64,000 nt of DNA from Chloroflexota bacterium (lineage in GTDB: Bacteria > Chloroflexota > Anaerolineae > Anaerolineales > Villigracilaceae): the NCBI GenBank assembly GCA_016223135.1, contig JACRPQ010000004.1, forward strand, positions 558,001 through 622,000. Reading direction: 5' to 3'. The notes under the pieces are model-generated. The model searched no databases and was not told the origin of the DNA. It saw nothing but the letters and a program-made list of their open reading frames with translations. This document shows, piece after piece, positions 14,354 to 24,783 of this stretch (the first letter of the stretch is position 1; each line of letters begins with the position of its first letter). Both the position numbers and the translations under genes were made by a program.

Positions 14354-17300
14354 ATGCCCTCCTCCTTCCAATCCCTCATCCTCACCCTCCAGCAATTCTG
14401 GGCAGACCACGGCTGCCTCATCACCCAGCCCTACTACACCCAGGTCGGCGCCGGCACGATGAACCCCGCCACCTTCCTGCGCGTCCTCGGACCCGAACCC
14501 TGGAACGTCGCCTACGTCGAACCCTCCGTCCGCCCCGACGACGGGCGCTACGGCGAAAACCCCAACCGCTTTCAGGTGCATTACCAGTACCAGGTCATCC
14601 TCAAGCCCGACCCCGCGTCTCGACCAGGCTCGACGACCGCGCAGAAACTCTACCTCGACTCGCTCAAAGCCCTTGGCATTGACCCGCGCAAGCACGACAT
14701 CCGCTTCGTCGAAGACAACTGGGAACAGCCCGCCATCTCCGCTTGGGGCTTGGGCTGGGAAGTCTGGCTCGACGGGCAGGAAATCACCCAATTCACCTAC
14801 TTCCAGCAAATGGGCGGCGTGACCCTCGACCCCGTCTCCGTCGAACTGACCTACGGGCTGGAGCGCATCCTCATCGCCCTCAACAACGCCAAAGCCATCT
14901 GGGACGAACCCTGGAACGAACAGGTCACCTACGGCGAGATTCGCCGCCGCGAAGAATTCGAGCATTCCAAATACTATTTCGAGATCGCCGACATCGAGCG
15001 CGTCCGCCGCATGTACGACCTCTACTCCGCCGAAGCCGACGCCTGCCTCGAACAGGGTCTCGTCCTCCCCGCTCACGACTATGTCCTCAAATGCTCGCAC
15101 GCCTTCAACATCCTCGACACGCGCGGCGCGATTTCTGTGGCTGAGCGTCAGGCATTCTTCCGCCGTATGCGCGAACTCGCCCGCCGCGTCGCCACCTCCT
15201 ACGAAGAACAGCGCAAGCAACTGGGATACCCTCTGCTCAAGGAGAGTCACAAGTCACAGGTCAAAAGTCAAATCACGCCAGCGACCTCCGACCTTCGCCC
15301 TTCGACCTCCGACCTCCGACCTCCGACCTTCGACCTTCAACCTTCAACCTTCCTCCTCGAAATCGGCGTCGAAGAACTCCCCGCTTTGGATGTGGACTCC
15401 GCCCGCGAACAACTCACTGCCCGCATCCCGACCTTCCTCGACGAACTTTACCTCGCCCACAGAGACATCCGCATCTTCTCGACCCCGAGGCGGATCGCCG
15501 TTTCGATTGACTCTCTCTCCCCGCAGCAGCCCGACCGCGAGACCCTCGTCAAAGGTCCGCCTGCCGATAAAGCCATTGTAGGACGAACTTCTAGTTCGTC
15601 CACTGCTGGCGAAAGCGGACAAACTGAAAGTTTGTCCTACACCCCCGCGGCAATTGGCTTCGCCAAAAAGAACGGGGTTGACGTGAAAGACTTGCAAGTC
15701 CGCGAGGAGAACGGCGGCAAATACGTCTTCGCCGTGGTCAAGCAAAAGGGACGTCCCGCGCCCGAGGTCTTGGCGGAGGCGCTGCCCAAGTTGATTGCCG
15801 AAATCAAATTCGAGAAGACGATGCGTTGGAATGAATCGGGCGTCTTCTTCTCGCGTCCCATCCGCTGGCTGGTGGCGATGTTCGGTGACGTGGTCATCCC
15901 CTTCGAGTATGCGGGCGTCGCGTCTGGCAATGTCACGCGCGGACTGCGTCCCTACGACTCGCCCGAAATCCCCGTCCCCTCGGCGGGCAAATACCTCGAC
16001 CTCATGCGCCAGGCGGGCATCGTCCTCGATAAGGAAGAGCGCAAAGCCGCCATCGTGGAGCAGGTGCGGCAGGCGGCGGCGCTGGTCGGCGGCGAAGCCA
16101 TCATCGAAGAAGACCTGCTCAGCGAAGTGGCGAACCTCGTCGAAATGCCCACCGCCGTCATGGGCGGCTTTGACCCCGTGTTCCTGCAACTGCCGCGCGA
16201 CGTGCTGATTTCGGTGATGAAAAAGCATCAAAGATACTTCCCAGTCGAAAGTCAAAAGTCGAAAGTCGAATCCGCGACCTCCGACCTTCGACCTTCGACC
16301 TTGTTACCAAATTTTATAGCGATTAGAAACGGCGACGACTTACACATTGACACCGTCCGCCAGGGCAACGAACACGTCCTCGGCGCGCGCTTTGCCGACG
16401 CCAATTTCTTCGTCCGCGAAGACCTCAAACACAAACTCGAAGACTTCCGCCCGAAACTGGCGGGTCTCACCTTCCACACCAAACTCGGCTCCATGCTCGA
16501 CAAATCCGAGCGCATCCTCAAAATGGTGGAGGAAGTTGCGCTTTCTTTGGGAATTACCAATGACCAATTACCAATTATCAAGCGCGCCGCATTTTTGATG
16601 AAGGCTGACCTCGCCACCCAAATGGTGACGGAGATGACCTCCCTGCAGGGCATCATCGGCGGCGAGTATGCCCTGCGCAGCGGCGAGGACCCCCAAGTGG
16701 CGCGGGCGATTGCCGAGCAATATCAAACCGTCCCGCAGACGAAGCCGGGACTTGTCCTTGCTCTCACCGACCGCCTCGACTCGCTTGTCGGTCTGTTTGC
16801 TGCGGGGCTGATTCCCAGCGGCGCGAAAGACCCCTTCGGCTTGCGCCGCGCCGCCATCGGCATTGTCCAGCCGCTCATCGAACACGACGCCGACTTCGAT
16901 TTGGCGGAGGCGGTGAGACGTTCTGCCAAAACCCAGCCTATTGAAGTCAATGAGGAAACGCAGGCGAAGATTCTCGAATTCCTTGCCGGGCGTTTGTCGG
17001 TGGCGTTGAAAGAGATGGGCTACCGCTACGATGTAGTGGACGCCGTCCTTGCGGAGCAATCCGCCAACCCGGCCGCGTCGGCTCGGGCGGTGAAGCAGTT
17101 ACAGGTCTGGGTGGGACGCGAAGACTGGCGCGAGATTTTGCCGGGGTACGCGAGGTGCGTCCGCATTTTGAAGACCGTGGACGATAGACCGAAGACGATA
17201 GACGAGAGCCGCTTTGTTGAGATGGAAGAAAAAACCCTCTACGAAGCCGTCTGCACTGCCGTTCACGGTCAGCCGTCCACCGTTGATGAATTTTTGGAGA

Positions 17301-17458
17301 CGGTGGTCAAACTCATCCCCTCCATCAATGCCTTCTTCGATAAGGTGCTGGTCATGGCGGAAGATGAAAAGGTACGAAACAACCGCCTCGCCCTTGTGGG
17401 GCAAATTGCCGATTTGTCCAAAGGCTTGGCAGATTTGAGCAGGCTCGAAGGCTTCTAA
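14354..17458 (+). CDS. glyQS: Fused glycyl-tRNA synthetase alpha-beta (GlyQS)
   Basis: Charges tRNA-Gly. The 1034-aa protein joins the catalytic alpha chain (about residues 1-295; [45 protein letters not shown]) to the beta chain (from about residue 333, [14 protein letters not shown], to the end [24 protein letters not shown]). In most bacteria these are separate subunits; fusions are known in some lineages. The joint (about 298-332) and four further places (about 409-434, 629-654, 732-742, 941-953) are low-complexity peptides whose DNA resembles local intergenic repeats, for example [13 protein letters not shown] and [15 protein letters not shown]. All keep frame. The first gene of a probable glyQS-dnaG-rpoD run. 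Confidence 0.96.
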   Translation: MPSSFQSLILTLQQFWADHGCLITQPYYTQVGAGTMNPATFLRVLGPEPWNVAYVEPSVRPDDGRYGENPNRFQVHYQYQVILKPDPASRPGSTTAQKLYLDSLKALGIDPRKHDIRFVEDNWEQPAISAWGLGWEVWLDGQEITQFTYFQQMGGVTLDPVSVELTYGLERILIALNNAKAIWDEPWNEQVTYGEIRRREEFEHSKYYFEIADIERVRRMYDLYSAEADACLEQGLVLPAHDYVLKCSHAFNILDTRGAISVAERQAFFRRMRELARRVATSYEEQRKQLGYPLLKESHKSQVKSQITPATSDLRPSTSDLRPPTFDLQPSTFLLEIGVEELPALDVDSAREQLTARIPTFLDELYLAHRDIRIFSTPRRIAVSIDSLSPQQPDRETLVKGPPADKAIVGRTSSSSTAGESGQTESLSYTPAAIGFAKKNGVDVKDLQVREENGGKYVFAVVKQKGRPAPEVLAEALPKLIAEIKFEKTMRWNESGVFFSRPIRWLVAMFGDVVIPFEYAGVASGNVTRGLRPYDSPEIPVPSAGKYLDLMRQAGIVLDKEERKAAIVEQVRQAAALVGGEAIIEEDLLSEVANLVEMPTAVMGGFDPVFLQLPRDVLISVMKKHQRYFPVESQKSKVESATSDLRPSTLLPNFIAIRNGDDLHIDTVRQGNEHVLGARFADANFFVREDLKHKLEDFRPKLAGLTFHTKLGSMLDKSERILKMVEEVALSLGITNDQLPIIKRAAFLMKADLATQMVTEMTSLQGIIGGEYALRSGEDPQVARAIAEQYQTVPQTKPGLVLALTDRLDSLVGLFAAGLIPSGAKDPFGLRRAAIGIVQPLIEHDADFDLAEAVRRSAKTQPIEVNEETQAKILEFLAGRLSVALKEMGYRYDVVDAVLAEQSANPAASARAVKQLQVWVGREDWREILPGYARCVRILKTVDDRPKTIDESRFVEMEEKTLYEAVCTAVHGQPSTVDEFLETVVKLIPSINAFFDKVLVMAEDEKVRNNRLALVGQIADLSKGLADLSRLEGF

Positions 17459-17565
17459 CCCATCTCGGGGCGGACGCAAACTCCGCCCCTTTTCTTTTAA
17501 TTTGCCAAATCCTCAATCCCGTCTATAATTCATTTCATCCAAATCGCCAATTACCAATTACCAGC

Positions 17566-19533
17566 ATGTCCACCATTGATGAAATCAAATCCCGCATAGA
17601 CATCGTGGACCTCGTTTCCGAGGCGGGCGTCAAGCTGCGTCATGCCGGGAAGAACTACACGGGGTTCTGTCCCTTCCACGAAAACAAGCACACGCCCGCT
17701 TTTGTCGTCTGGCCCGAGACCGGGACGTGGCGCTGCTTTGGCGCGTGCAACGAGGGCGGCGACATCTTCAAGTTCGTGATGAAGAAAGAGGGGATTGACT
17801 TCAAAGAGGCGCTGCAAAAACTCGCCGCGCGTGCGGGCGTGGAAGTGAAGGAATACCAGCGCGAAACGCCTCAGCAAAAAGAGGCTTATGATCACCTCCG
17901 CAAACTGCTGGAGGACGCGGTCATTTTCTATCGCAGTCACTTGCTCGCCAACAAGGAGATTCTCGCTTACCTGCGCGAAAAACGCGGACTGACCGACGCC
18001 ACCATCGAGACCTTTGGACTGGGATACGCGCCCACTGGCTGGGACAACGCCCTCAAGCACTTCACCGCGCGCGGCTACTCGGAACAGGATTTGGTTGAGG
18101 CGGGTCTCCTCACTGTTCGAGAGGGGGAAAGTACACAGGTAGACACGTATACAGGTATACAGACGGAACACGCAGGACGCAATACGCCAACACGAGTCTA
18201 TGATCGCTTTAGAAACCGCATCATGATTCCCATCCGCGACGAGCAGGGACGTATGGCGGGCTTCGGCGCGCGCATCGTGGACCCGAACGACATTCCAAAG
18301 TTTTTGAATTCGCCTGAAACGCCCGTCTTCTCGAAGGGACGTTTGCTCTACGGCTTGGACCGGGCGCGCAGAGCCATCCGCGCCGCCGATCAAGCCGTCA
18401 TCGTGGAAGGCTATCTCGATGTCATTGCCCTGCATCAGGCGGGCTATGAGAACGTCGTCTCGCCGATGGGCACGGCGTTGACCGAAGACCAGCTGCGCCT
18501 GCTCAAACGCTTTACGCGGCGGATTGTCCTTGCGCTCGACCCGGACCTGGCTGGGCAGAAAGCCGTGCTGCGCGGGTTGGAGGCGGCGCGTTCCGCGATG
18601 GATAAGGAAGGCGAACTTGCCTTCGACGCGCGCGGCTTGCTTCGCAATGAGTCGCGCTTGCAGGCAGATTTGCGCGTGGCAGCCATGCCCGACGACCTCG
18701 ATCCCGATGAAATCGTGGCGCGCGATAAAGAAGAATGGGCGCGCCTGATTACCAATGCCAAGCCCATCGTGACGCATGTGATGGAAACCCTTGCGGCGGG
18801 ACAAAACCTCAACGACCCGAAGGTGAAGAATCAGATTGCGGCGCAGGTGCTTCCGCTCATTGAAGATTTGCCCAATCCATTGGAACGTGACACGTACCGT
18901 CAGGCGTTGGCGCGGATGCTCAGGGTGAATGAAAGCGCATTGACGGGGGCGCAGGCTCAAGGTCCGAGGGTGAGGCGGACGAGGGAGAAGGTTCGGGAGC
19001 GAGGGCAGGAAGCGGGTAAAGTCGTCGTCGCGGTTTCGTCGAGCAAGAAAGTCGAGGAGTATGTCATCGGTGTGCTGTTCCAAAAGCCCGAACTGCTGTA
19101 CCGCCTCGACCGGCTGTTGCAGGAGTACGGACTGACGCCGCTGGACGCGCAGGACTTTGCATACACCGACCATAAACTGCTGTTTGGTCTCATCCGCGAG
19201 TCGGTGGAGCAGTATCAGACGGAGCATCACAAGTTTGTGGCGCAGGCAGTACCCGAGTCGCTGGCGGCGCGCGCTGCCGAACTGGCGCGCGAGGCGGTGG
19301 AGGCGGAAAAACGGGATGAGAAACTGCTGGAGGAACTTCTGCGCGGCGTGATTAAACTGCGGCGGCAGGCGGCTGGCGAGAACTTGAGCCAGTTGCGGTT
19401 TTTGCAGGAGGAAGCGCATCAAGCCGGCGACCTGCGCGCCTCGTCTTACATGGAACTGGCGCTGCGGCACACCCGTCTCTTGCGCGAATTGGATGCGGCA
19501 TATCGTAAAATGACGCAGAAACGTTTAGAATGA
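17566..19533 (+). CDS. dnaG: DNA primase DnaG
   Basis: Makes RNA primers at the replication fork. The 655-aa protein starts with the zinc-binding domain (CPFHENKHTPAF then CFGACNEGGD; the usual third ligand arrangement is modified but recognisable), followed by the catalytic core with the TOPRIM motifs VEGYLD (about residue 282) and ALDPDLAG (about residue 324). The C-terminal 200 residues are helical and would hold the helicase-interaction domain. Residues about 188-212 (TQVDTYTGIQTEHAGRNTPTR) interrupt the core before YDRFRNRIMIPI and look like a repeat-derived in-frame insertion. It precedes rpoD, as in the classic macromolecular synthesis operon. Confidence 0.95.
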   Translation: MSTIDEIKSRIDIVDLVSEAGVKLRHAGKNYTGFCPFHENKHTPAFVVWPETGTWRCFGACNEGGDIFKFVMKKEGIDFKEALQKLAARAGVEVKEYQRETPQQKEAYDHLRKLLEDAVIFYRSHLLANKEILAYLREKRGLTDATIETFGLGYAPTGWDNALKHFTARGYSEQDLVEAGLLTVREGESTQVDTYTGIQTEHAGRNTPTRVYDRFRNRIMIPIRDEQGRMAGFGARIVDPNDIPKFLNSPETPVFSKGRLLYGLDRARRAIRAADQAVIVEGYLDVIALHQAGYENVVSPMGTALTEDQLRLLKRFTRRIVLALDPDLAGQKAVLRGLEAARSAMDKEGELAFDARGLLRNESRLQADLRVAAMPDDLDPDEIVARDKEEWARLITNAKPIVTHVMETLAAGQNLNDPKVKNQIAAQVLPLIEDLPNPLERDTYRQALARMLRVNESALTGAQAQGPRVRRTREKVRERGQEAGKVVVAVSSSKKVEEYVIGVLFQKPELLYRLDRLLQEYGLTPLDAQDFAYTDHKLLFGLIRESVEQYQTEHHKFVAQAVPESLAARAAELAREAVEAEKRDEKLLEELLRGVIKLRRQAAGENLSQLRFLQEEAHQAGDLRASSYMELALRHTRLLRELDAAYRKMTQKRLE

Positions 19534-19572
19534 CGTAACGCTTTATTTCTGGCGGCGTCTGGTAAGGTGAAG

Positions 19573-21192
19573 ATGTCCATAAAACAGCCCACCCCTTCGA
19601 AACGCAAGAAACGCGCGCACGGCGCCCGGCCGGGCTTGTCACCCGCGCAGGGAGAACCGTCCTTTGATGATGTGCCTGTTGGGAGCGGCAGGGAGTTGGA
19701 TGGCAACGGTTTGACAGAACTGGCGCTGATGGATGAAGAAGGCGGCGACCCGGATGCGAACTTGCTCACGCAGGAAGAGGATGTTTTGGATGATGACCTC
19801 GACCTGCATGACCCCAAACTTGCCGCCGAACTCTCCGAAGATCCGGTGCGCCTGTATCTGCGCGAGATTGGTCAGGTCAAACTGTTGGATGCCGACAGTG
19901 AGTTCCGCCTGGCGACGATGATCGAAGCGGGGCGCTTTATCAATGCCGTGCGGCAGCGCCCGCCCCGCCGAGGGATGAGCGCTCCGCGTTCCATTTGTCA
20001 TGCCATTCTTTCTGAACTGAAGACCTCGTGGGAGCGCCTGAGAGAGGATGCCGAGCGTTTGCATCACGACACGCCCAACCTGGGATTGATGCTCAGCGAG
20101 GCGCAAGCCCTGCGCGCCGGCGGCTGGTCTTCGGATGCGCCCTCCTACCTGCGCGCCTTTTTGGACAACGGCAAATGGGGAAGCGACCCGCTGTGGGATG
20201 ATTTTGCGCGAAAGGCATATTCGGTCTTTCTCAGCCTGTACCTGCTGCCGTTCAACTATGCGGCATGGCTGCTCAGCCATATCAACAAAAAACATGAACT
20301 GCCCAGCCTGCGCACGATGTCCAGCCGCCTGCCGGATGACAAGGAAATTCTGGATGAACTCGAACTGATCAAGAATCAGGCAAAGGAGGCGCATCAGGTG
20401 CTCATCCGCGCCAACTTGCGGCTGGTGGTGAGCGTCGCCAAGCGCTACCTCGGGCGCGGCATCAGTTTCCTCGACTTGATTCAGGAAGGCAATATCGGTC
20501 TTCTGCGTGCCGTCAGCAAGTTCGATCCGCGGCGCGGATTCAAATTCAGCACCTATGCCACATGGTGGATTCGCCAGTCCATCAACCGTTCGATTGCCGA
20601 ACAGGCGCGCACCATTCGCATTCCGGTGCATCTGTTCGAATCCATCACGCGCATCCTGCGCATCCAGCGCCAACTCACCCAGGAATTGGGGCGCGAGCCC
20701 ACCACCGAGGAAATTGCCCTCGAAATTGGCTATCTGCCCGCCTCCGACGTGCAAGCCATCCTGCGCGCCCACGCCGAGGAGAAGCCGCTGCCGCCGGCGC
20801 TTCAGCATAAACTGGAGACTGCCACCCGCAAAATTGACCGCATCCTCCGTTCGGCAGAAGAGCCTATTTCCATTGACGGACCGGTGGGAGATGAAGATTC
20901 CAGTTCGCTGGGCGATTTCATCGAGGATGAGGAGACCATCTCACCGATGGACGCGGCGGCGCGTCAGATGCTGCGCGAGCAGATTCGCTCTGCCCTGACT
21001 TCCCTTGCCGACCGCGAACGCGAAGTCCTCGAAATGCGCTTCGGTCTCTTGGACGGGCAGGACCATACCCTTGAGGAGGTCAGCCGCTTCTTCGATGTGA
21101 CCCGCGAGCGGATTCGTCAAATCGAGGCGAAGGCGCTGCGAAAACTGCGGCATCCCTCGCGCAGTAAAACGTTGAGGGAGTATTTGGGGTAA
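19573..21192 (+). CDS. rpoD: RNA polymerase primary sigma factor RpoD/SigA
   Basis: Housekeeping sigma factor. Of the 539 residues, region 1.2 is [16 protein letters not shown] (about 90-105); a 190-aa non-conserved stretch follows; region 2 has [27 protein letters not shown] and [13 protein letters not shown]; region 4 ends with [17 protein letters not shown]. The N-terminus is charged and disordered-looking. ATG at 19573 is chosen over GTG at 19567 because an AAGGTGA-like site is upstream of both and ATG is preferred. It lies 40 bp after dnaG. Confidence 0.95.
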   Translation: MSIKQPTPSKRKKRAHGARPGLSPAQGEPSFDDVPVGSGRELDGNGLTELALMDEEGGDPDANLLTQEEDVLDDDLDLHDPKLAAELSEDPVRLYLREIGQVKLLDADSEFRLATMIEAGRFINAVRQRPPRRGMSAPRSICHAILSELKTSWERLREDAERLHHDTPNLGLMLSEAQALRAGGWSSDAPSYLRAFLDNGKWGSDPLWDDFARKAYSVFLSLYLLPFNYAAWLLSHINKKHELPSLRTMSSRLPDDKEILDELELIKNQAKEAHQVLIRANLRLVVSVAKRYLGRGISFLDLIQEGNIGLLRAVSKFDPRRGFKFSTYATWWIRQSINRSIAEQARTIRIPVHLFESITRILRIQRQLTQELGREPTTEEIALEIGYLPASDVQAILRAHAEEKPLPPALQHKLETATRKIDRILRSAEEPISIDGPVGDEDSSSLGDFIEDEETISPMDAAARQMLREQIRSALTSLADREREVLEMRFGLLDGQDHTLEEVSRFFDVTRERIRQIEAKALRKLRHPSRSKTLREYLG

Positions 21193-21572
21193 TCTCGCTT
21201 TTTTACTTTGAGGGGGATTGATGTGCTCTGCCTGTTCTTGCATGATGGTATCTCGATTTTTGTGTCAAAGTTGCTCTGTTGCAAACATGAGATAGGCATG
21301 GTAAATCGCTCTGTTGCAAGGATTTTTCCGAGCGTACTCGGCGGTCTCTACCGCCGGGTTTGCGCAAGAGAGCGCAAACTACGCAGATTTTTTTGATGAT
21401 TGCAACAGAGCCACAACTTTCGGCTGCTACCTCTTGCAGGCAATATGACGAATATCACCAATTTTGTGAAAAGGGACACTTTTTCTAGCCCCTGAAAAAC
21501 ACTTATGTTATACTTTGCCGAACGTGCGAGAAAGCACAAACTCCGTCCATGTGGGCGTTTTGAGGTGTCAGA
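21193..21572. other. rpoD-nuoA intergenic region with IS6-type end remnants
   Basis: This 380-bp gap has no supported gene. It contains GCTCTGTTGCAA at 21273-21284 and 21308-21319 and its complement at 21400-21411; the last two bracket a 104-bp MITE-like segment. A GCGCAAGAGAGCGC dyad-like segment lies at about 21362-21375, and the nuo promoter is at the right end. Confidence 0.65.
21506..21514 (+). promoter_or_regulatory. Extended -10 promoter of the nuo operon
   Basis: TGTTATACT matches an extended -10 (TGn-TATACT), 58 nt upstream of nuoA. No convincing -35 is seen, which an extended -10 can tolerate. Confidence 0.55.
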
Positions 21573-21926
21573 ATGCTCGAATACGTTGCAATTGCGTTGT
21601 TAATCGTATTGGCGTTGGTGGTAGCGCTGGTTGCGATTGGTTTGGGGTATCTCTTCGGTCCACGAAAACAATCTGAGGTAAAAGCCCAGCCTTATGAATC
21701 GGGCATCAACCCGTTCGGGGAGGGGAGGCGGCGCATGCCCGTCCGCTTCTATTTGATTGCGGTACTGTTCATCCTCTTCGATATCGAAGTGGTGTTCTTT
21801 TTGCCGTGGGCGATTGCCTTCCGAAAGTTGGGGATATTCGGTCTGATTGAAATGGTCATTTTCATTGTCATCTTACTGGTTGGCTATGTTTACGCCTGGA
21901 AGAAAGGAGCCCTGGAATGGGAGTAG
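21573..21926 (+). CDS. nuoA: NADH-quinone oxidoreductase subunit A
   Basis: Membrane subunit of respiratory complex I (NDH-1). The 117-aa protein has three membrane helices (residues about 5-28, 60-80, 88-110). It contains the family's loop around [23 protein letters not shown] and the acidic [12 protein letters not shown] in the second helix. It is first of 14 consecutive nuo genes and overlaps nuoB by 10 nt. Confidence 0.97.
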   Translation: MLEYVAIALLIVLALVVALVAIGLGYLFGPRKQSEVKAQPYESGINPFGEGRRRMPVRFYLIAVLFILFDIEVVFFLPWAIAFRKLGIFGLIEMVIFIVILLVGYVYAWKKGALEWE

Positions 21927-22402
21927 AACAAAAACTTGGCAATATGGGCATTGTGACCGCGAAACTGGAAGACGTGGTCAACTGGTCGCGCACGAATGCG
22001 ATGTGGCCCATGTTGTTTGGTCTTGCCTGCTGTGCCATCGAGATGATGGCGGCGCAGGCTTCGCATTATGACATGAGCCGCTTTGGCATGGAACTGATGC
22101 GCGCCAGCCCGCGCCAGTCGGACCTGATGATTGTGGCTGGGCGGCTCTCGCGCAAGATGGCGCCCGTGCTGCGCCGCCTGTACGACCAGATGCCCGAACC
22201 CAAGTGGGTCATTGCCATGGGCGACTGCGCCTCCTGCGGCGGCGTCTTCAACAACTATGCCCTGGTGCAGGGCGTGGATGAGATTGTCCCGGTGGATGTG
22301 TTTGTGGCGGGCTGCCCGCCGCGCCCGGAGGCATTAATTCACGGCATTCTCACCCTGTACGAAAAGGTCAAAGGGGAGAAATTTACAGACCCCACATCAT
22401 AA
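21917..22402 (+). CDS. nuoB: NADH-quinone oxidoreductase subunit B
   Basis: Peripheral-arm subunit carrying the terminal iron-sulfur cluster N2 that reduces quinone. The 161-aa protein shows the cluster ligands: the tandem cysteines in [10 protein letters not shown] (about residues 36-37), GDCASCGG and [10 protein letters not shown]. It overlaps nuoA by 10 nt. A 52-bp gap before nuoC contains a CGTTAGAGAACG dyad that recurs, inverted, between groES and groEL. Confidence 0.97.
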   Translation: MGVEQKLGNMGIVTAKLEDVVNWSRTNAMWPMLFGLACCAIEMMAAQASHYDMSRFGMELMRASPRQSDLMIVAGRLSRKMAPVLRRLYDQMPEPKWVIAMGDCASCGGVFNNYALVQGVDEIVPVDVFVAGCPPRPEALIHGILTLYEKVKGEKFTDPTS

Positions 22403-22454
22403 ATCGGCGCTTCAGATAGCGTTAGAGAACGCTGACTGCGCTTCGGAAATACTT

Positions 22455-22967
22455 ATGGATCAAAAACTCGAACCCATCGTAAAGGCTTTGCAGGAACAGT
22501 TCGGCGCAACCTATGAAGAGTTTCGCGGCGAAGTGCATGTCTTTCTCACCGCCGAACAAATCATCGAGGCGCTGACCCTCTTGCGCGATAAATTCGACTT
22601 TGAACTGCTCTCGACGATGACCGCTTCGGACTATTACCCGCAGAGGTCGCCGCGCTTCCATGTCATCTATCAACTCTCGTCGCTGGCGAAAAATGTCACA
22701 GTGCAGTTGAGAGTCCCGGTCGATGGCGACCAGCCAAAGGTCCCGACCGCGACGCGTGTGTATGAAGCGGCGAATTGGCGCGAGCGCGAAATCTTCGACA
22801 TGTTCGGCATCGAGTTCGAAGGTCATCCCGACCCGCGCCGCATTCTGATGCCCGAAGGTACGGAGGGACATCCTCTGCGGAAAGACTTCCCGCTCGGCTA
22901 TGAGGAACCGCAGTTCACTTTCAACTTTGAAGAGATTGACCTGCGCAAGCCGTACGCAAAGGAATAA
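22455..22967 (+). CDS. nuoC: NADH-quinone oxidoreductase subunit C
   Basis: The 30-kDa-type peripheral subunit of complex I, 170 aa and not fused to NuoD. It carries the family signature in the NWREREIFDMFGIEFEGHPD region (about 112-131), and RILMPEGTEGHPLRKDFPLG near the end. It sits 2 nt before nuoD. The Shine-Dalgarno is weak (CGGAAAT). Confidence 0.96.
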   Translation: MDQKLEPIVKALQEQFGATYEEFRGEVHVFLTAEQIIEALTLLRDKFDFELLSTMTASDYYPQRSPRFHVIYQLSSLAKNVTVQLRVPVDGDQPKVPTATRVYEAANWREREIFDMFGIEFEGHPDPRRILMPEGTEGHPLRKDFPLGYEEPQFTFNFEEIDLRKPYAKE

Positions 22968-22969
22968 GC

Positions 22970-24199
22970 ATGACCCAGATCGAAGAAGTCAACTACGAAC
23001 AATACAAGCACTTGGTTTCGGAACGCGCCTTTACCGGCGAAACCATGCTGCTCAACATGGGACCGCAGCACCCGTCCACGCATGGCGTGCTGCGCCTCCT
23101 GCTCGAACTGGATGGCGAGGTCATCGTCAACGCCGTGCCAGACATCGGCTTCCTGCACACCGGCGTCGAAAAGAACATGGAAGCCAAGACCTACCTCAAA
23201 GCCGAGGTCATGTCGGACCGCCTCGATTACATGAACAACCTGGGCAACAACCTTGCCTACTGCATGGCGGTCGAAAAACTGGTGGACCTCGACGTGCCGC
23301 CCCGCGCCCAAGCCCTGCGTGTGATTTTGGTGGAGTTGCAGCGCATCGCCTCGCATTTGGTCTGGATCGGCACGTTCGGTCTCGACCTGGCGGCGATGTC
23401 TGTGTTCCTCTATGCCTTCCGCGAACGCGAACAGCTCCTCGACATCTTCGAGCTGTGTTCCGGTCAACGCATGATGACGACCTTCATCCGTCCGGGCGGG
23501 TTGTGGCGCGATGTGCCGGTGGAATTCGAGACGGCGGTACGCAACTTCCTCAAAATCTTCCCGAAACGGGTGGACGAATACGAGGCATTGCTGACCAAAA
23601 ACCCGCTCTTTCTGGACCGTTTGCTGGGCATTGGCAAACTGGACGCCGCCACCGCCCTGCAATACGGCGTGACGGGACCCATGCTCCGCGCTTCGGGCGT
23701 GAAGTGGGACTTGCGCAAAGCCCGTCCCTACATGGGCTACGAGCAGTATGACTTCGACATCCCTGTTCGCACCGAGGGCGATGTGTACGCGCGTTACCTC
23801 GTCCGCGTGCAGGAATTCCGTGAGTCCATGAAGATCATCGAGCAGGCGTTGAACAAACTGCCGATGGGACCCGTCCGCAGCGCCAACTACAAATTCGTTC
23901 CCCCGCCGCGCTCGGAAATTGGCGTGAGCATGGAGGCGCTCATCCACCACTTCAAATTGTGGACGGAGGGCTTTTCTGCGCCCAAAGGCTCGGTGTATAG
24001 CGCGGTCGAATCGCCGCGCGGCGAACTGGGCGTTTATCTCGAAGGCGATGGCGGACCCAAGCCGCACCGCGTCCACTGGCGCACGCCTTCTTTTAGCAAC
24101 CTGTCTGTTGTGCCGAAAATCGTCAAAGGACATCTGGTGGCAGACTTGGTCGCCATCCTTGCCTCCACCGACATTGTGCTCGGAGATATTGACCGATGA
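22970..24199 (+). CDS. nuoD: NADH-quinone oxidoreductase subunit D
   Basis: The 49-kDa subunit that forms the quinone-binding chamber with NuoB. The 409-aa protein has the family's N-terminal signature NMGPQHPSTHGVLRL, the GFLHTGVEKNME segment, and a C-terminal end LASTDIVLGDIDR typical of NuoD. It lacks the hydrogenase nickel cysteines, as expected. It is followed by an 80-bp gap containing a palindromic repeat. Confidence 0.97.
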   Translation: MTQIEEVNYEQYKHLVSERAFTGETMLLNMGPQHPSTHGVLRLLLELDGEVIVNAVPDIGFLHTGVEKNMEAKTYLKAEVMSDRLDYMNNLGNNLAYCMAVEKLVDLDVPPRAQALRVILVELQRIASHLVWIGTFGLDLAAMSVFLYAFREREQLLDIFELCSGQRMMTTFIRPGGLWRDVPVEFETAVRNFLKIFPKRVDEYEALLTKNPLFLDRLLGIGKLDAATALQYGVTGPMLRASGVKWDLRKARPYMGYEQYDFDIPVRTEGDVYARYLVRVQEFRESMKIIEQALNKLPMGPVRSANYKFVPPPRSEIGVSMEALIHHFKLWTEGFSAPKGSVYSAVESPRGELGVYLEGDGGPKPHRVHWRTPSFSNLSVVPKIVKGHLVADLVAILASTDIVLGDIDR

Positions 24200-24206
24200 G
24201 CCTGAT

Positions 24207-24266
24207 CCCTCACCCCTTCCCCTCTCCCATTGGGAGAGGGATGCCCGAAGGGCAGGGTGAGGGTAT
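24207..24266. repeat. Palindromic repeat between nuoD and nuoE
   Basis: The central dyad CCCTCTCCCATTGGGAGAGGG is flanked by outer arms CTCACCC...GGGTGAG. The same core type (CCCCTCTCCC...GGGAGAGGGG) forms the terminator after groEL. No U-run follows here, so it is more likely a REP-type mRNA hairpin than a terminator. Confidence 0.7.
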
Positions 24267-24279
24267 TTAATGAGGAATT

Positions 24280-24783
24280 ATGCTGTTACAGAAATACCCC
24301 AAAGAAGTGAAGCAAATCCTTGCCAAATATCCGCCGGAGCACAAACGCTCGGCGGTTATGCCGCTGCTTTACCTTGCCCAGCGTGAGGAAGGCTACATCA
24401 CCAAAGCCGCCATGCAGGACATTGCCCAACTGCTCGACATCAGCGAGACCGATGTCGCCTCCATCGTCGGCTTTTACACCCTCTACCACGACAAAAAAGA
24501 GGGCAAGTACCGCATGCAGGTCTGCACCGACCTGCCGTGCGCCCTGCGCGGGGCGGAGGAATTCCTCAACAACCTGTGCGGCAACCTCGGCATCAAAGTC
24601 GGCGAGACGACGCCGGATGGTCTCATCACACTCGAGGCGGTCACGTGCCTCGCCGCCTGTGACCGGGCGCCCGTGTTCCAAACCCAGGGACCCGACGGCA
24701 TCAAATATCACGAGAACATGACCGTGGATAAGACGATGGAACTCATCGAAGCGCTCAAGAAATCAACAGGGGAGGCGAAATAA
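24280..24783 (+). CDS. nuoE: NADH-quinone oxidoreductase subunit E
   Basis: The 24-kDa subunit of the NADH-input module, with a thioredoxin-like fold holding a [2Fe-2S] cluster. The four ligands are visible: CTDLPC (two, about 84-89) and CLAAC (two, about 124-128). The 167-aa length is normal. Its stop overlaps the nuoF start (TAATG). Confidence 0.97.
   Translation: MLLQKYPKEVKQILAKYPPEHKRSAVMPLLYLAQREEGYITKAAMQDIAQLLDISETDVASIVGFYTLYHDKKEGKYRMQVCTDLPCALRGAEEFLNNLCGNLGIKVGETTPDGLITLEAVTCLAACDRAPVFQTQGPDGIKYHENMTVDKTMELIEALKKSTGEAK

Noticed and set aside
14279-15250. 323-aa minus-strand reading frame
   Set aside because: It lies opposite the conserved GlyQ coding region and is a codon-bias shadow.
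17551-19470. 639-aa minus-strand reading frame
   Set aside because: It is fully antisense to dnaG, which has clear zinc and TOPRIM motifs; the frame has no recognisable domain.
21308-21411. A complete insertion sequence upstream of nuoA
   Set aside because: The interval between the inverted ends is only about 104 bp and encodes no transposase.
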